Positions 1-5,409 are shown, counted from the first letter of the stretch. The stretch: 5,681 bases of DNA from Candidatus Sulfotelmatobacter sp. (GCA_030151135.1 JASLEQ010000333.1:1-5681); one strand, 5' to 3'. A program made the numbers and translations. The notes: generated by a model from the sequence alone, not told the origin.

Positions 1-58
1 GACGCTTATGAGTGCGGCAAAGGCAATGCTAAGGAACAATCACCGACTCACGTATCGC

Positions 59-66
59 AAAGGAGT
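59..66 (+). promoter_or_regulatory. Ribosome binding site of the BON gene
   Basis: AAAGGAGT contains a strong Shine-Dalgarno core (AGGAG, 61-65) with 5 bp to the ATG at 71. It decides the start against the in-frame ATG at position 8. I found no convincing -35/-10 pair in the 58 bases before it; the promoter may lie left of the window. Confidence 0.75.
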
Positions 67-70
67 GACT

Positions 71-610
71 ATGAAACGCAGCATGCAAGTCTTGGTTGTT
101 TTGTTGTTAGTTCTCGCTCCAGGGTCGTATGTATTCGGCCAGGGCGAACCCACGAATCCTGCTCAGGCGCGTATCAGCAAGGAGGTACGCCACGAGATTT
201 TGATGCTCCCCTATTTCGGCGTATTCGACAACATCGAGTACAAGGTGGAGGGCGGCACCGTAACCCTGCTCGGCTCCGTCACCCGCCCGGTTTTGAAATC
301 GGATGCGGAAAATGTCGTGAAGCGCATCGAAGGCGTAAACCAGGTGGTGAACAACATCGATGTCCTGCCCCCTTCCTCTATGGATGACAAATTGCGCCTC
401 GAGCTCTTTCGGGCGATCTACGGCTACCCGTCACTTCAGAAATATGACTTGGGTGTGCAGAAGCCGATCCGCATCATCGTCAAGAGCGGTCACGTCTCCC
501 TGGAAGGCGTCGTAGATAACGAGACCGACAAAAACGTGGCCGGCATGCGAGCCAATGGCGTTCCAGGGATCTTCGGAGTCACCAACAACCTGCACGTGGT
601 TCCGTCCTAA
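71..610 (+). CDS. Secreted protein with two BON domains
   Basis: 179 residues. Residues 1-23 form a Sec signal peptide: MKR, then a long Val/Leu core ending SYVFG, with likely cleavage before Gln24. Two BON-like repeats follow, at about residues 35-100 and 105-178. Each has the helix, strand, 'GGTVTLLGSV' or 'SGHVSLEGVV' hairpin, helix, and 'GV..V.NNI/L.V' closing strand typical of the family. BON domains are known from OsmY and related periplasmic proteins and are thought to bind phospholipid or other envelope surfaces; the ligand here is unknown. No lipobox Cys is present, so a soluble periplasmic or secreted protein is expected. An in-frame ATG at position 8 would add 21 residues. Position 71 is preferred because AGGAG lies 5 bp upstream and the signal peptide begins exactly there. 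The gene faces the cytochrome operon convergently and need not be related to it. Domain assignment is confident; the role is not. Confidence 0.9.
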   Translation: MKRSMQVLVVLLLVLAPGSYVFGQGEPTNPAQARISKEVRHEILMLPYFGVFDNIEYKVEGGTVTLLGSVTRPVLKSDAENVVKRIEGVNQVVNNIDVLPPSSMDDKLRLELFRAIYGYPSLQKYDLGVQKPIRIIVKSGHVSLEGVVDNETDKNVAGMRANGVPGIFGVTNNLHVVPS

Positions 611-648
611 ATCGCTGGCAGGACACAATCCAAATCTTCAGCGTGACT

Positions 649-684
649 CCCAGGTGCCATCCGTCGCCGTGGACGGGACCTGGG
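649..684. terminator. Stem-loop between convergent genes, possible bidirectional terminator
   Basis: The outer arms CCCAGGT (649-655) and ACCTGGG (678-684) are perfectly complementary. Inside them CCGTC (661-665) pairs with GACGG (672-676) around a 6-base loop. The result is a 12-bp stem interrupted by an asymmetric internal bulge. It sits 38 bp after the BON stop and 38 bp after the cytochrome stop, which is where a shared terminator would be expected. Neither side has a proper T-tract (only TATTTCGTT loosely on the + side), so it is not a textbook intrinsic terminator. It may instead stabilise 3' ends or work with Rho. The rest of 611-721 holds nothing else I can name. Confidence 0.4.
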
Positions 685-721
685 GATCAGCTATTTCGTT
701 GTGCGCCACTGTTATACGCCA

Positions 722-1171
722 CTAGGGATGCGACGAAAGGCGTAAAAATTCGATGATGTCCGCCCGCTCGTCAGCCTTCGGAACGTGGAAGTCCATGTCA
801 TTGTCGGGAACAACCGATTCCGTATTGGTCAGCCATCGATCCAGGGAACCTGCGTCCCATGTAAAGTTGGCCGATTTCAGGGCATCGGAATATTTAAACG
901 AGGGAACAATACCCGCCTTACGCCCATACACACCTCGCAGCCGGGGCCCCTCTTTGTCGGTCTCAAGGGAGTGACAGCCCGCGCATCGCTTCTCGAACAA
1001 CTCCCTCCCCCTGCCAGCGTCCGCTGTACTGCCGGTATGGGCCTGAAGCTCTCCCGGCATGGAAAACAGGGCGAGAACCAAGGCAAAAACCGCAAAACAC
1101 GTCATCGCCGCCATAAGCTTCTTTCTTTCCCAGACGGCGTGAGTGGAAGTTTGAATTTCATCATTCATCAT
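722..1171 (-). CDS. Monohaem class I cytochrome c
   Basis: 149 residues from the chosen start. A hydrophobic stretch at about residues 20-38 follows a basic RKK and ends in LQA, so the protein is exported by Sec (cleavage near residue 44) or stays N-terminally anchored. The mature part is a class I cytochrome c fold. The haem c site CAGCH is at residues 63-67, followed by 'GPRLRGVYGRKAG'. The probable sixth ligand is Met126, within 'VPDNDMDFHV', and a C-terminal helix 'ERADIIEFLRL' closes the fold. The family carries single electrons in the periplasm. The start at 1171 overlaps the upstream stop as ATGA. An in-frame frame open to 1255 would bury 28 residues in the upstream gene, and the ATG at 1114 would lose the basic n-region. 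A second ATG at 1168 is equally possible. This is the last gene of the operon. Its electron partner may be the haem protein just upstream or one of the two enzymes; this is inference. Confidence 0.9.
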   Translation of the reverse strand: MMNDEIQTSTHAVWERKKLMAAMTCFAVFALVLALFSMPGELQAHTGSTADAGRGRELFEKRCAGCHSLETDKEGPRLRGVYGRKAGIVPSFKYSDALKSANFTWDAGSLDRWLTNTESVVPDNDMDFHVPKADERADIIEFLRLSSHP

Positions 1172-1686
1172 TTTTCCATCTCTGATTGGGCAAAAGACGA
1201 ATCTGACTCCCGCTTGGACTGCTGCCGCAGCCGCTTTCGCTCCGCCTTGGCCCATGCGTAGATCTCTTCCTGTTCATCTTGTGAAAGGCGCGCACCGCGG
1301 TGAAGCACGACATAGGCTTGGGGCGGCATTTGGCCGGTGTGCGCCACCGACGCAATGCGAGTTAGCATGCTGATCCGGCTCTCATCACTCATCGCCTGCC
1401 ACTGGGAGAGATTCAGACTTGTACGGCCCGCGTGGATGTCCCGCTCCATCAGCCAGGACACCGGCGCGATATGGGCATAGAGCGGGTAATGCGTACTCTC
1501 CGAGTGGCAGTCGCCGCACTTGGTTGCAAGGATCCCGCGGACGCGATCCGGTGCGGCACTCCCCTCCAGCAGGACAGTGCCGCTCGGTACATAGTTGCGC
1601 AGGTTCCCCCACGGATGAATGGTGGAGAGCGCGATGCACGCTGCAAATAGAATCCCCGCGCCGAGCGGAGCCCGAACGAGACTCAT
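1168..1686 (-). CDS. Haem-binding domain protein with one CxxCH
   Basis: 172 residues. The N-terminal hydrophobic segment (about residues 7-22) is an uncleaved anchor or a signal peptide. The remainder matches the small 'haem-binding domain' family (Haem_bd type): CGDCHS at 57-62, then 'STHYPLYAHIAPVSWLMERDIHAGRTSLNLSQW' spread over roughly 64-96 (quoted in pieces: HYPLY, PVSWLM, GRTSLNLSQW), then 'GQMPP' with Met120 and 'LHRGARLSQDEQEEIYAWA' before a basic Ser-rich tail. The CxxCH binds haem c covalently after export; Met120 or a His is the likely distal ligand. Its ATG overlaps the stop of the metallophosphoesterase gene (ATGA, 1686-1683), and its own stop overlaps the cytochrome start in the same way. 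Translation of the three genes is therefore probably coupled and their products stoichiometric. The biochemical role of this family is poorly known; small-molecule sensing or electron transfer are both possible. Confidence 0.87.
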   Translation of the reverse strand: MSLVRAPLGAGILFAACIALSTIHPWGNLRNYVPSGTVLLEGSAAPDRVRGILATKCGDCHSESTHYPLYAHIAPVSWLMERDIHAGRTSLNLSQWQAMSDESRISMLTRIASVAHTGQMPPQAYVVLHRGARLSQDEQEEIYAWAKAERKRLRQQSKRESDSSFAQSEMEK

Positions 1687-2696
1687 AACAGAAGAGCCTC
1701 GTGGGCCTCGATGGCGGCGCCGGAGAGCGACGCATCCACAATGGCGAGATCGTGCTTCTGAGCTACAAAATTGGCGTGCGTAATGCCCAGCACGTCGCGT
1801 AATTTCTCTGCTGGTACCTTGAGTGGCCCCGGAGACGGCGCGGCGCCGGGAGCGGGCTGCGGGAAAGCGGTGGACATCGCCGTATGAAATGTCACGTTTC
1901 CTTCCACCTTCTGCATCACCTGGTGGATATGTCCGTTCAGCACTGATACCGAGCCGAACCTCCGGAGCAGGGCCAGCGCCTGTTCACTGTCCGAAGTGCC
2001 CCATCCCCAGGCCGGATAGATCGCCCACAGCGGAATATGCGCAAAGACCACGATCGGGGTGCTGTTCTTCAAACTGCTAAGGTCCTGTTTCAGCCAGTCC
2101 AACTGTGCCTGGCCGAGCATGCCCATGCCCTCGAGCTGCACCACGTTGACCAAGCCGATGAAGTGCACGCCTTTGTGATCAAAGCTATACCAGCCGCTTC
2201 CCTTCGTGTTCTTGCCGTAGCGTTCAAGATAGAGCTTGCCGTCATCAGCAGCCGTGTCATGTTCGCCCGGAACATAGAAGATTTCCTTCCGGCTTCCGGT
2301 CAGGACTTGATTTAGCGTGTCGAACTCCGCTGCTTTTGCGCCGTGGGTGAGATCGCCAGTGTGGATGAGGAAATCGGGCGTAGCAGAACTTGCGCCGATC
2401 TTGTCCAATGCTGTACGCAGGGTTGCGGTTACATCGACGTTGGCGGGCTTATTGAATCCGATATGACTGTCGCTGATCTGCACGAAGCTGAAATCTGCCT
2501 GCGTGGCGCCATGTCCCGACCGGCCCAATGCGTGCGAGACGGGTACGCCGCCGATGAAACTCCACACCATGCCGGTGCCGGCCCAGGCCATGCATTTCAA
2601 AAAGCCGCGACGATCGATACCGTCGGCGCCGATGCTTGGCAGATTCGATTCTTCACTCATATCGGCCGAATGATTTCTACGATGCTGGTCGTTCAT
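1683..2696 (-). CDS. Tat-exported metallophosphoesterase (calcineurin-like)
   Basis: 337 residues. Residues 26-58 are a twin-arginine signal (DRRGFLK with Arg29-Arg30, then a weakly hydrophobic stretch to SHALG), implying export in folded, metal-loaded form. The metallophosphoesterase motifs are all present in order: D-x-H (Asp76, His78 in QISDSHIG), GD (Asp115 in HTGDLTH), G-x-H-D (residues 144-147, but GEHD rather than GNHD), His220 (FAHIPLW), and G-H-x-H (His256, His258 in LNGHIHQ). These bind a dinuclear Fe/Mn/Zn centre that hydrolyses phosphoesters; the substrate is unknown. A Pro-rich stretch around residues 290-310 (FPQPAPGAAPSPGP) is characteristic of one periplasmic subgroup as I remember it. 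The start at 2696 is chosen because GAGGAG lies 4 bp upstream. An in-frame start at 2726 adds ten residues with no better ribosome site. It is second in the operon, 41 bp after the haloperoxidase stop, and overlaps the haem protein start by ATGA. Confidence 0.92.
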   Translation of the reverse strand: MNDQHRRNHSADMSEESNLPSIGADGIDRRGFLKCMAWAGTGMVWSFIGGVPVSHALGRSGHGATQADFSFVQISDSHIGFNKPANVDVTATLRTALDKIGASSATPDFLIHTGDLTHGAKAAEFDTLNQVLTGSRKEIFYVPGEHDTAADDGKLYLERYGKNTKGSGWYSFDHKGVHFIGLVNVVQLEGMGMLGQAQLDWLKQDLSSLKNSTPIVVFAHIPLWAIYPAWGWGTSDSEQALALLRRFGSVSVLNGHIHQVMQKVEGNVTFHTAMSTAFPQPAPGAAPSPGPLKVPAEKLRDVLGITHANFVAQKHDLAIVDASLSGAAIEAHEALLL

Positions 2697-2700
2697 GATT

Positions 2701-2706
2701 CTCCTC
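2701..2706 (-). promoter_or_regulatory. Ribosome binding site of the metallophosphoesterase gene
   Basis: GAGGAG read on the - strand, 4 bp before the ATG at 2696. It decides that start over the in-frame upstream one at 2726 and lies in the 41-bp gap after the haloperoxidase stop. I see no terminator in this gap, which agrees with one operon. Confidence 0.65.
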
Positions 2707-2737
2707 AGGTTCAATAGGGGCGACACCGGATGTGGGG

Positions 2738-4033
2738 TCAGCGAGGTTGAAGGACGGATGCCATCACCGCATGGGCGACACGATTGCCCAGAAACTCGCC
2801 CGCGTAATGGTCGAAGCGGAAATGCTGTCCTGCGTAGATTCGGCTTAGGCCCGCTTCGATCGCAGCCTCAGAGAAGCTGTCGAAATGGCGCGTCACTCCT
2901 GGCAAGGATTCAGAAGTCACATCCAGGCTGATCTCGTTGCGCAGGTAATTCCGCAACACCCAGCTCGCGGCCGTGCTGATCGCGCTGTGGGCGCCGGGAT
3001 AGGAGGGATCCGGCGCGGTCTTCCCGGAGAGAGGAAGCCACGCAGGGTCCGCGACCGTGCCGAGGTTATTGTCTTTTTCCGCCATCTGCACGGCAGTTAC
3101 AGGGCGCCACAGATTGTAGATGTACTTGGCATCGAAGAAGGCGATCACCGTGTCAGCGATCGCGAAGTTCAACTCGGCAAACAGGTGGGCGCTCCTGACG
3201 ATACCGAGCTGCCGCTCCATCGCGGCCGACTGAGCGATCTCGTTCCAAAAATCCTGGATATTCCCGTTCCAGAATTTTCCAATTTGTGTCTGGTCGGCAG
3301 TGCGTGTCGTGCTGGAGACCATGCCCAGGCTCTTCACCTCGTCGAAGGCTTGGGTGTATGCGGCACTGGTGAGATCGGGAGGCGGTACAGGGCGAAACTC
3401 GTCCGCACTGGCAATGGCAAAAGGCGTGACACGCGGCCATTGAATGAAATCCGCAGGGGCGAAGTTGGGCGGTGTTAACTGGTAACTTCCCGGCTGCATG
3501 GCAGGAACATAAGGAGGCAGAGTGGCCGATGATCCGTCATCCTGCCGCAATGCGATGATGGCTGTAGCCGCGGCTTCGCCGATGGCGAGGCCTTCCCATT
3601 TGTTCTTGCCGTCGGCGATCTGCTCGAGATCCTGCTGAAGTTCAGAGTCAAGCGATGCAGAAAATCCCGGATAGAGTGCCACTAGAACGTCATGAGCTGC
3701 CTCGTCCGCTGCCGCAAACGGAGATGCTTTTCGCGATACATGCTGCACCCGAAGCGCATACGGCTCGTAAGTTCGGTCAATGGCATTGACCGCATCGAAA
3801 ATAGCGGCATGCAGCATGGCGAAACTGCGCGTGGAGTGAATGGTTGGCGGCTGCGCGCCCGGAGTGCGGACGATGGCCAGCAGCGTTCGATTCCATTCGA
3901 TAACAGGATTCACGGTCGCCGCGGCCGCAACCAGGGCATGGGCTTCGTTCGATTGCGCAAGAGCCCTTTGACCAATTAGCTGTTGGCATAAAACGATACA
4001 GAGCAGTATAAGGGGAAGCTTTCGGGGTAACAC
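2738..4033 (-). CDS. Exported vanadium-dependent haloperoxidase / PAP2-type phosphatase
   Basis: 431 residues. Residues 1-26 are a Sec signal peptide (MLPRKLP, hydrophobic core, cleavage after ALA). The body is the all-helical haloperoxidase/acid phosphatase fold. The three anion-pocket motifs are visible: K-x6-R-P (Lys303 to Arg310-Pro311 in KYIYNLWRP), the catalytic loop YPGAHS (His349), and S-R-x5-H (Arg398 and His404 in SRIYAGQHFRFDH). The spacings Lys+7=Arg and Arg+6=His match the vanadium chloroperoxidase family, where these residues hold vanadate and His404-type residues bind vanadium. The usual Ser-Gly before the catalytic His is Gly347-Ala348 here. The family oxidises halides with peroxide, but the same pocket hydrolyses phosphate esters in PAP2 enzymes, so halide oxidation is not proven. 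The start is GTG with GAGG 7 bp upstream and an immediate signal peptide. It is the first gene of the four-gene operon, with structured sequence just upstream. Confidence 0.88.
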   Translation of the reverse strand: MLPRKLPLILLCIVLCQQLIGQRALAQSNEAHALVAAAATVNPVIEWNRTLLAIVRTPGAQPPTIHSTRSFAMLHAAIFDAVNAIDRTYEPYALRVQHVSRKASPFAAADEAAHDVLVALYPGFSASLDSELQQDLEQIADGKNKWEGLAIGEAAATAIIALRQDDGSSATLPPYVPAMQPGSYQLTPPNFAPADFIQWPRVTPFAIASADEFRPVPPPDLTSAAYTQAFDEVKSLGMVSSTTRTADQTQIGKFWNGNIQDFWNEIAQSAAMERQLGIVRSAHLFAELNFAIADTVIAFFDAKYIYNLWRPVTAVQMAEKDNNLGTVADPAWLPLSGKTAPDPSYPGAHSAISTAASWVLRNYLRNEISLDVTSESLPGVTRHFDSFSEAAIEAGLSRIYAGQHFRFDHYAGEFLGNRVAHAVMASVLQPR

Positions 4034-4037
4034 TTAT

Positions 4038-4139
4038 GTCCCTCTCGATTGAATTCAGTGAGACATCTCACGCATTCAATAACCGCAAGACGAGAGAAAT
4101 ATTCCGAGTGGCACCGAAAATTTGCCGCGGGAGAGGGAC
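4038..4139 (-). promoter_or_regulatory. Inverted repeat that could sequester the haloperoxidase ribosome site
   Basis: On the - strand GTCCCTCTC (4139 to 4131) is a perfect 9-bp complement of GAGAGGGAC (4046 to 4038). The second copy contains the GAGG Shine-Dalgarno core, which is 7 bp from the GTG start at 4033. If transcription begins upstream of 4139, the two could pair and hide the ribosome site, with the 33-bp palindrome nested in the loop. No known riboswitch family was recognised. The pairing is seen; the regulatory role is inferred, and the transcription start is unknown. Confidence 0.4.
4048..4080. promoter_or_regulatory. 33-bp interrupted palindrome, candidate operator or leader hairpin
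   Basis: Outer arms ATTGAAT (4048-4054) and ATTCAAT (4074-4080) and inner arms GTGAGA (4058-4063) and TCTCAC (4066-4071) are all perfect, with 3-base and 2-base separators and a CA centre. This gives 13 paired positions in 33 bases. It ends 14 bp before the GTG of the haloperoxidase gene. The tight 2-base centre and two-part symmetry fit a dimeric or tetrameric regulator's DNA site better than an RNA hairpin. No T-tract follows, so it is not an intrinsic terminator. The regulator is unknown and none is encoded in the window. Confidence 0.5.
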
Positions 4140-4266
4140 GAAGGCTGCTTATCACCGCGGGCCCAACAACGCTCCTCCACACCGCAGCCGCCGAGACGCG
4201 CGAATGATTCGCTCAGGATGAACCACTTGAATGGATGTGTCTGCCTCACGAAGAGGGGGAGATTTC

Positions 4267-5217
4267 TTACTCCAAATCCAACCACGCGACCCGCTGTTCG
4301 GATGTATGCTCGCGTCCGATGATGTCGCCATAGAGTTCAGGACGCCGCGCCTGCATATAGCGGTAACCGCCTGCAAGGCTAAGCGTGTCTTCGGTGCACT
4401 CGGCAATGCAGAAATCGTTGTCGAGTTTGTCGCACTCGGCGATAACCTCTCCGAATGGATCGAGAATCATGGAGCAGCCGTTCTTGAGTTGGTCATCGTC
4501 CATACCGATGGGATTCGAGAACACCACGTAGGTAGCGTTGTCATAGGCCCGCGAGGGCAGCCACTTCATCAACCACTCGCGTCCCTTGCTGCCGCGAAAT
4601 TCGGAGCGCAGCCGCTCCGGGTCGTGGGCGCGGTTTTTCCACAAGGCGGGATCGACAAACCCTGCTCCCGGACGCGTCGAAGGAGTACACATCGTGACGT
4701 GAGGCATAAAAATAATTTGCGCCCCGAGCAGAGCCGTCGCACGCACGTTTTCGACGATGTTGTTGTCGTAACAGATCAGGATGCCGCACTTCCATCCGTG
4801 GAGATTGAATACGGTATAACGATCCCCCGGCAGCAGATGAGGATGGATGAAGGGATGCAGCTTGCGGTGCTTCGCCAGCAGGCCCGATCTGTCGACGCAA
4901 ACCTGCGCTTTATACAGCCGACTGTCCTCATCTCGCTCGAAAAGTCCCGCAACAATGGCGACATCGCATTCGCGGGCAATGGCGACGAGACGTTGCACGC
5001 TTTCGCCATTCGGTATCGGTTCAGCCAGGCCCAGCAACTGCTCGTGCGAAAGATGGCGCGCAAAAGTGTATCCGGTGACGGAACACTCGTGAAATGCGAC
5101 TACGTTGGCTCCCGCGGAGCTGGCTTGCATGGTGATAGCGCGAATGGTTTCCAGATTGGCACGCTTGTCGCCGCTGGCATTCTCGAACTGCACAGAGGCG
5201 ATCCGAAGTGGCTCCAT
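4267..5217 (-). CDS. Nitrilase-superfamily carbon-nitrogen hydrolase
   Basis: 316 residues, a normal length for a single-domain nitrilase-superfamily enzyme, with no signal peptide, so cytoplasmic. The Glu-Lys-Cys triad is clear: Glu44 (AFHECSVTGY), Lys119 (KHRKLHPF) and Cys149 (GILICYDNN). The protein begins at once with the first beta strand (RIASVQF). A long insertion after the Cys region (VDPALWKNR, then FRGSKGREWLMKWLPSRAYDN at about 189-227) marks a particular subfamily seen in many bacteria, usually annotated only as nitrilase-family. It hydrolyses a C-N bond of an amide, carbamoyl compound or nitrile; the substrate cannot be read from sequence. The second conserved Glu found between Lys and Cys in amidases is not obvious: the segment reads KLHPFIHPHLLPGD. 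There is no Shine-Dalgarno site, and TACAAT ends 6 bp before the ATG, suggesting a leaderless message. It is on the same strand as the haloperoxidase operon but 233 bp away, so probably a separate unit. Confidence 0.93.
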   Translation of the reverse strand: MEPLRIASVQFENASGDKRANLETIRAITMQASSAGANVVAFHECSVTGYTFARHLSHEQLLGLAEPIPNGESVQRLVAIARECDVAIVAGLFERDEDSRLYKAQVCVDRSGLLAKHRKLHPFIHPHLLPGDRYTVFNLHGWKCGILICYDNNIVENVRATALLGAQIIFMPHVTMCTPSTRPGAGFVDPALWKNRAHDPERLRSEFRGSKGREWLMKWLPSRAYDNATYVVFSNPIGMDDDQLKNGCSMILDPFGEVIAECDKLDNDFCIAECTEDTLSLAGGYRYMQARRPELYGDIIGREHTSEQRVAWLDLE

Positions 5218-5223
5218 ACGAGG

Positions 5224-5229
5224 ATTGTA
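5224..5229 (-). promoter_or_regulatory. -10-like box of a leaderless nitrilase promoter
   Basis: TACAAT on the - strand differs from TATAAT at one base, with 6 bp (CCTCGT) to the ATG at 5217. Transcription would therefore begin at or next to the start codon. No Shine-Dalgarno sequence is present and no alternative upstream in-frame start exists. No good -35 hexamer was found 16-18 bp upstream, so the promoter would rely on the -10 or on an activator. Confidence 0.45.
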
Positions 5230-5262
5230 CGGGCACTTGCCGTGCTATGGCGGGCTTCCCGG

Positions 5263-5278
5263 CCGTCAGTCCTGACGG
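5263..5278. promoter_or_regulatory. 16-bp palindrome upstream of the nitrilase gene
   Basis: CCGTCAG (5263-5269) and CTGACGG (5272-5278) are perfect inverted arms around TC. The site is about 33 bp upstream of the TACAAT box, a position suited to an activator or repressor dimer. It is not followed by a T-run on either strand, so it is not a terminator for the upstream gene. The cognate regulator is not visible in the window. Confidence 0.4.
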
Positions 5279-5324
5279 GGAAAATAAACAAGCCCTAAAA
5301 ATTTCGCCCGACTCTCAGTGCCCC

Positions 5325-5378
5325 ACATCTCGACCCCGGATCCCGGCGATGATCTGTTTCGGTCGGATGGCGAGATGT
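5325..5378. repeat. Inverted repeat after the NHL-type gene
   Basis: ACATCTCG (5325-5332) and CGAGATGT (5371-5378) are perfect 8-bp inverted arms 38 bases apart. The gap contains a CCCCGGATCCCGG near-palindrome that could add inner pairing. It lies 31 bp after the stop of the NHL-type gene, so it may be a 3'-end structure; no T-tract follows on the - strand. The core ACATCTC also occurs in the palindrome upstream of the haloperoxidase gene. Confidence 0.35.
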
Positions 5379-5409
5379 TAGACAGGAAGCGGAGCGCATG
5401 AACTTGGCT

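Larger units (their letters stand above)
4034..4266. other. Non-coding leader between nitrilase and haloperoxidase operon
   Basis: 233 bp without a supportable gene; short open frames here have no domains and are shadows. It holds the 33-bp palindrome and the 9-bp inverted repeat described separately. It also has a 13-bp palindrome centred on 4206 (GCGAAT-G-ATTCGC, 4200-4212), and two copies of CCGCGGG at 4125-4131 and 4155-4161, exactly 30 bp apart. I found no good -35/-10 pair for the operon and no hairpin plus T-tract terminator for the nitrilase. The - strand run TTCATCCTGAGCGAA (about 4222-4208) resembles a short dispersed intergenic repeat I associate with several environmental phyla; this is memory, not a search. 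Confidence 0.5.

Noticed and set aside
704..723. Direct repeat CGCCACT at 704-710 and 717-723
   Set aside because: Only 7 bp, 13 bp apart, and partly inside the cytochrome stop region; no further copies or function suggested.
1172..1255. Extended N-terminus of the cytochrome (start at 1255)
   Set aside because: It would overlap the haem-binding gene by 28 codons and put an Ala-rich non-signal segment before the signal peptide; the ATGA overlap at 1171 is more plausible.
785..1261. A 158-codon + strand frame opposite the cytochrome gene
   Set aside because: No domain, no ribosome site, and it is antisense to a clear CxxCH cytochrome.
2885..3478. A 197-codon + strand frame opposite the haloperoxidase gene
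   Set aside because: Arg/Gly-rich low-information translation, antisense to a gene with all expected active-site motifs.
4081..4120. AATATT-like box as the operon promoter
   Set aside because: No matching -35 at any usual spacing; too weak to annotate.
4125..4161. Two CCGCGGG copies exactly 30 bp apart as a regulator binding pair
   Set aside because: Short GC-only hexamer palindromes are frequent in this composition; noted in the intergenic entry only.
4231..5298. A 355-codon open frame on the + strand, longer than the nitrilase gene it opposes
   Set aside because: It has no recognisable domain and mirrors the codon pattern of the nitrilase gene, which carries a full catalytic triad; such antisense frames are common at this GC content.
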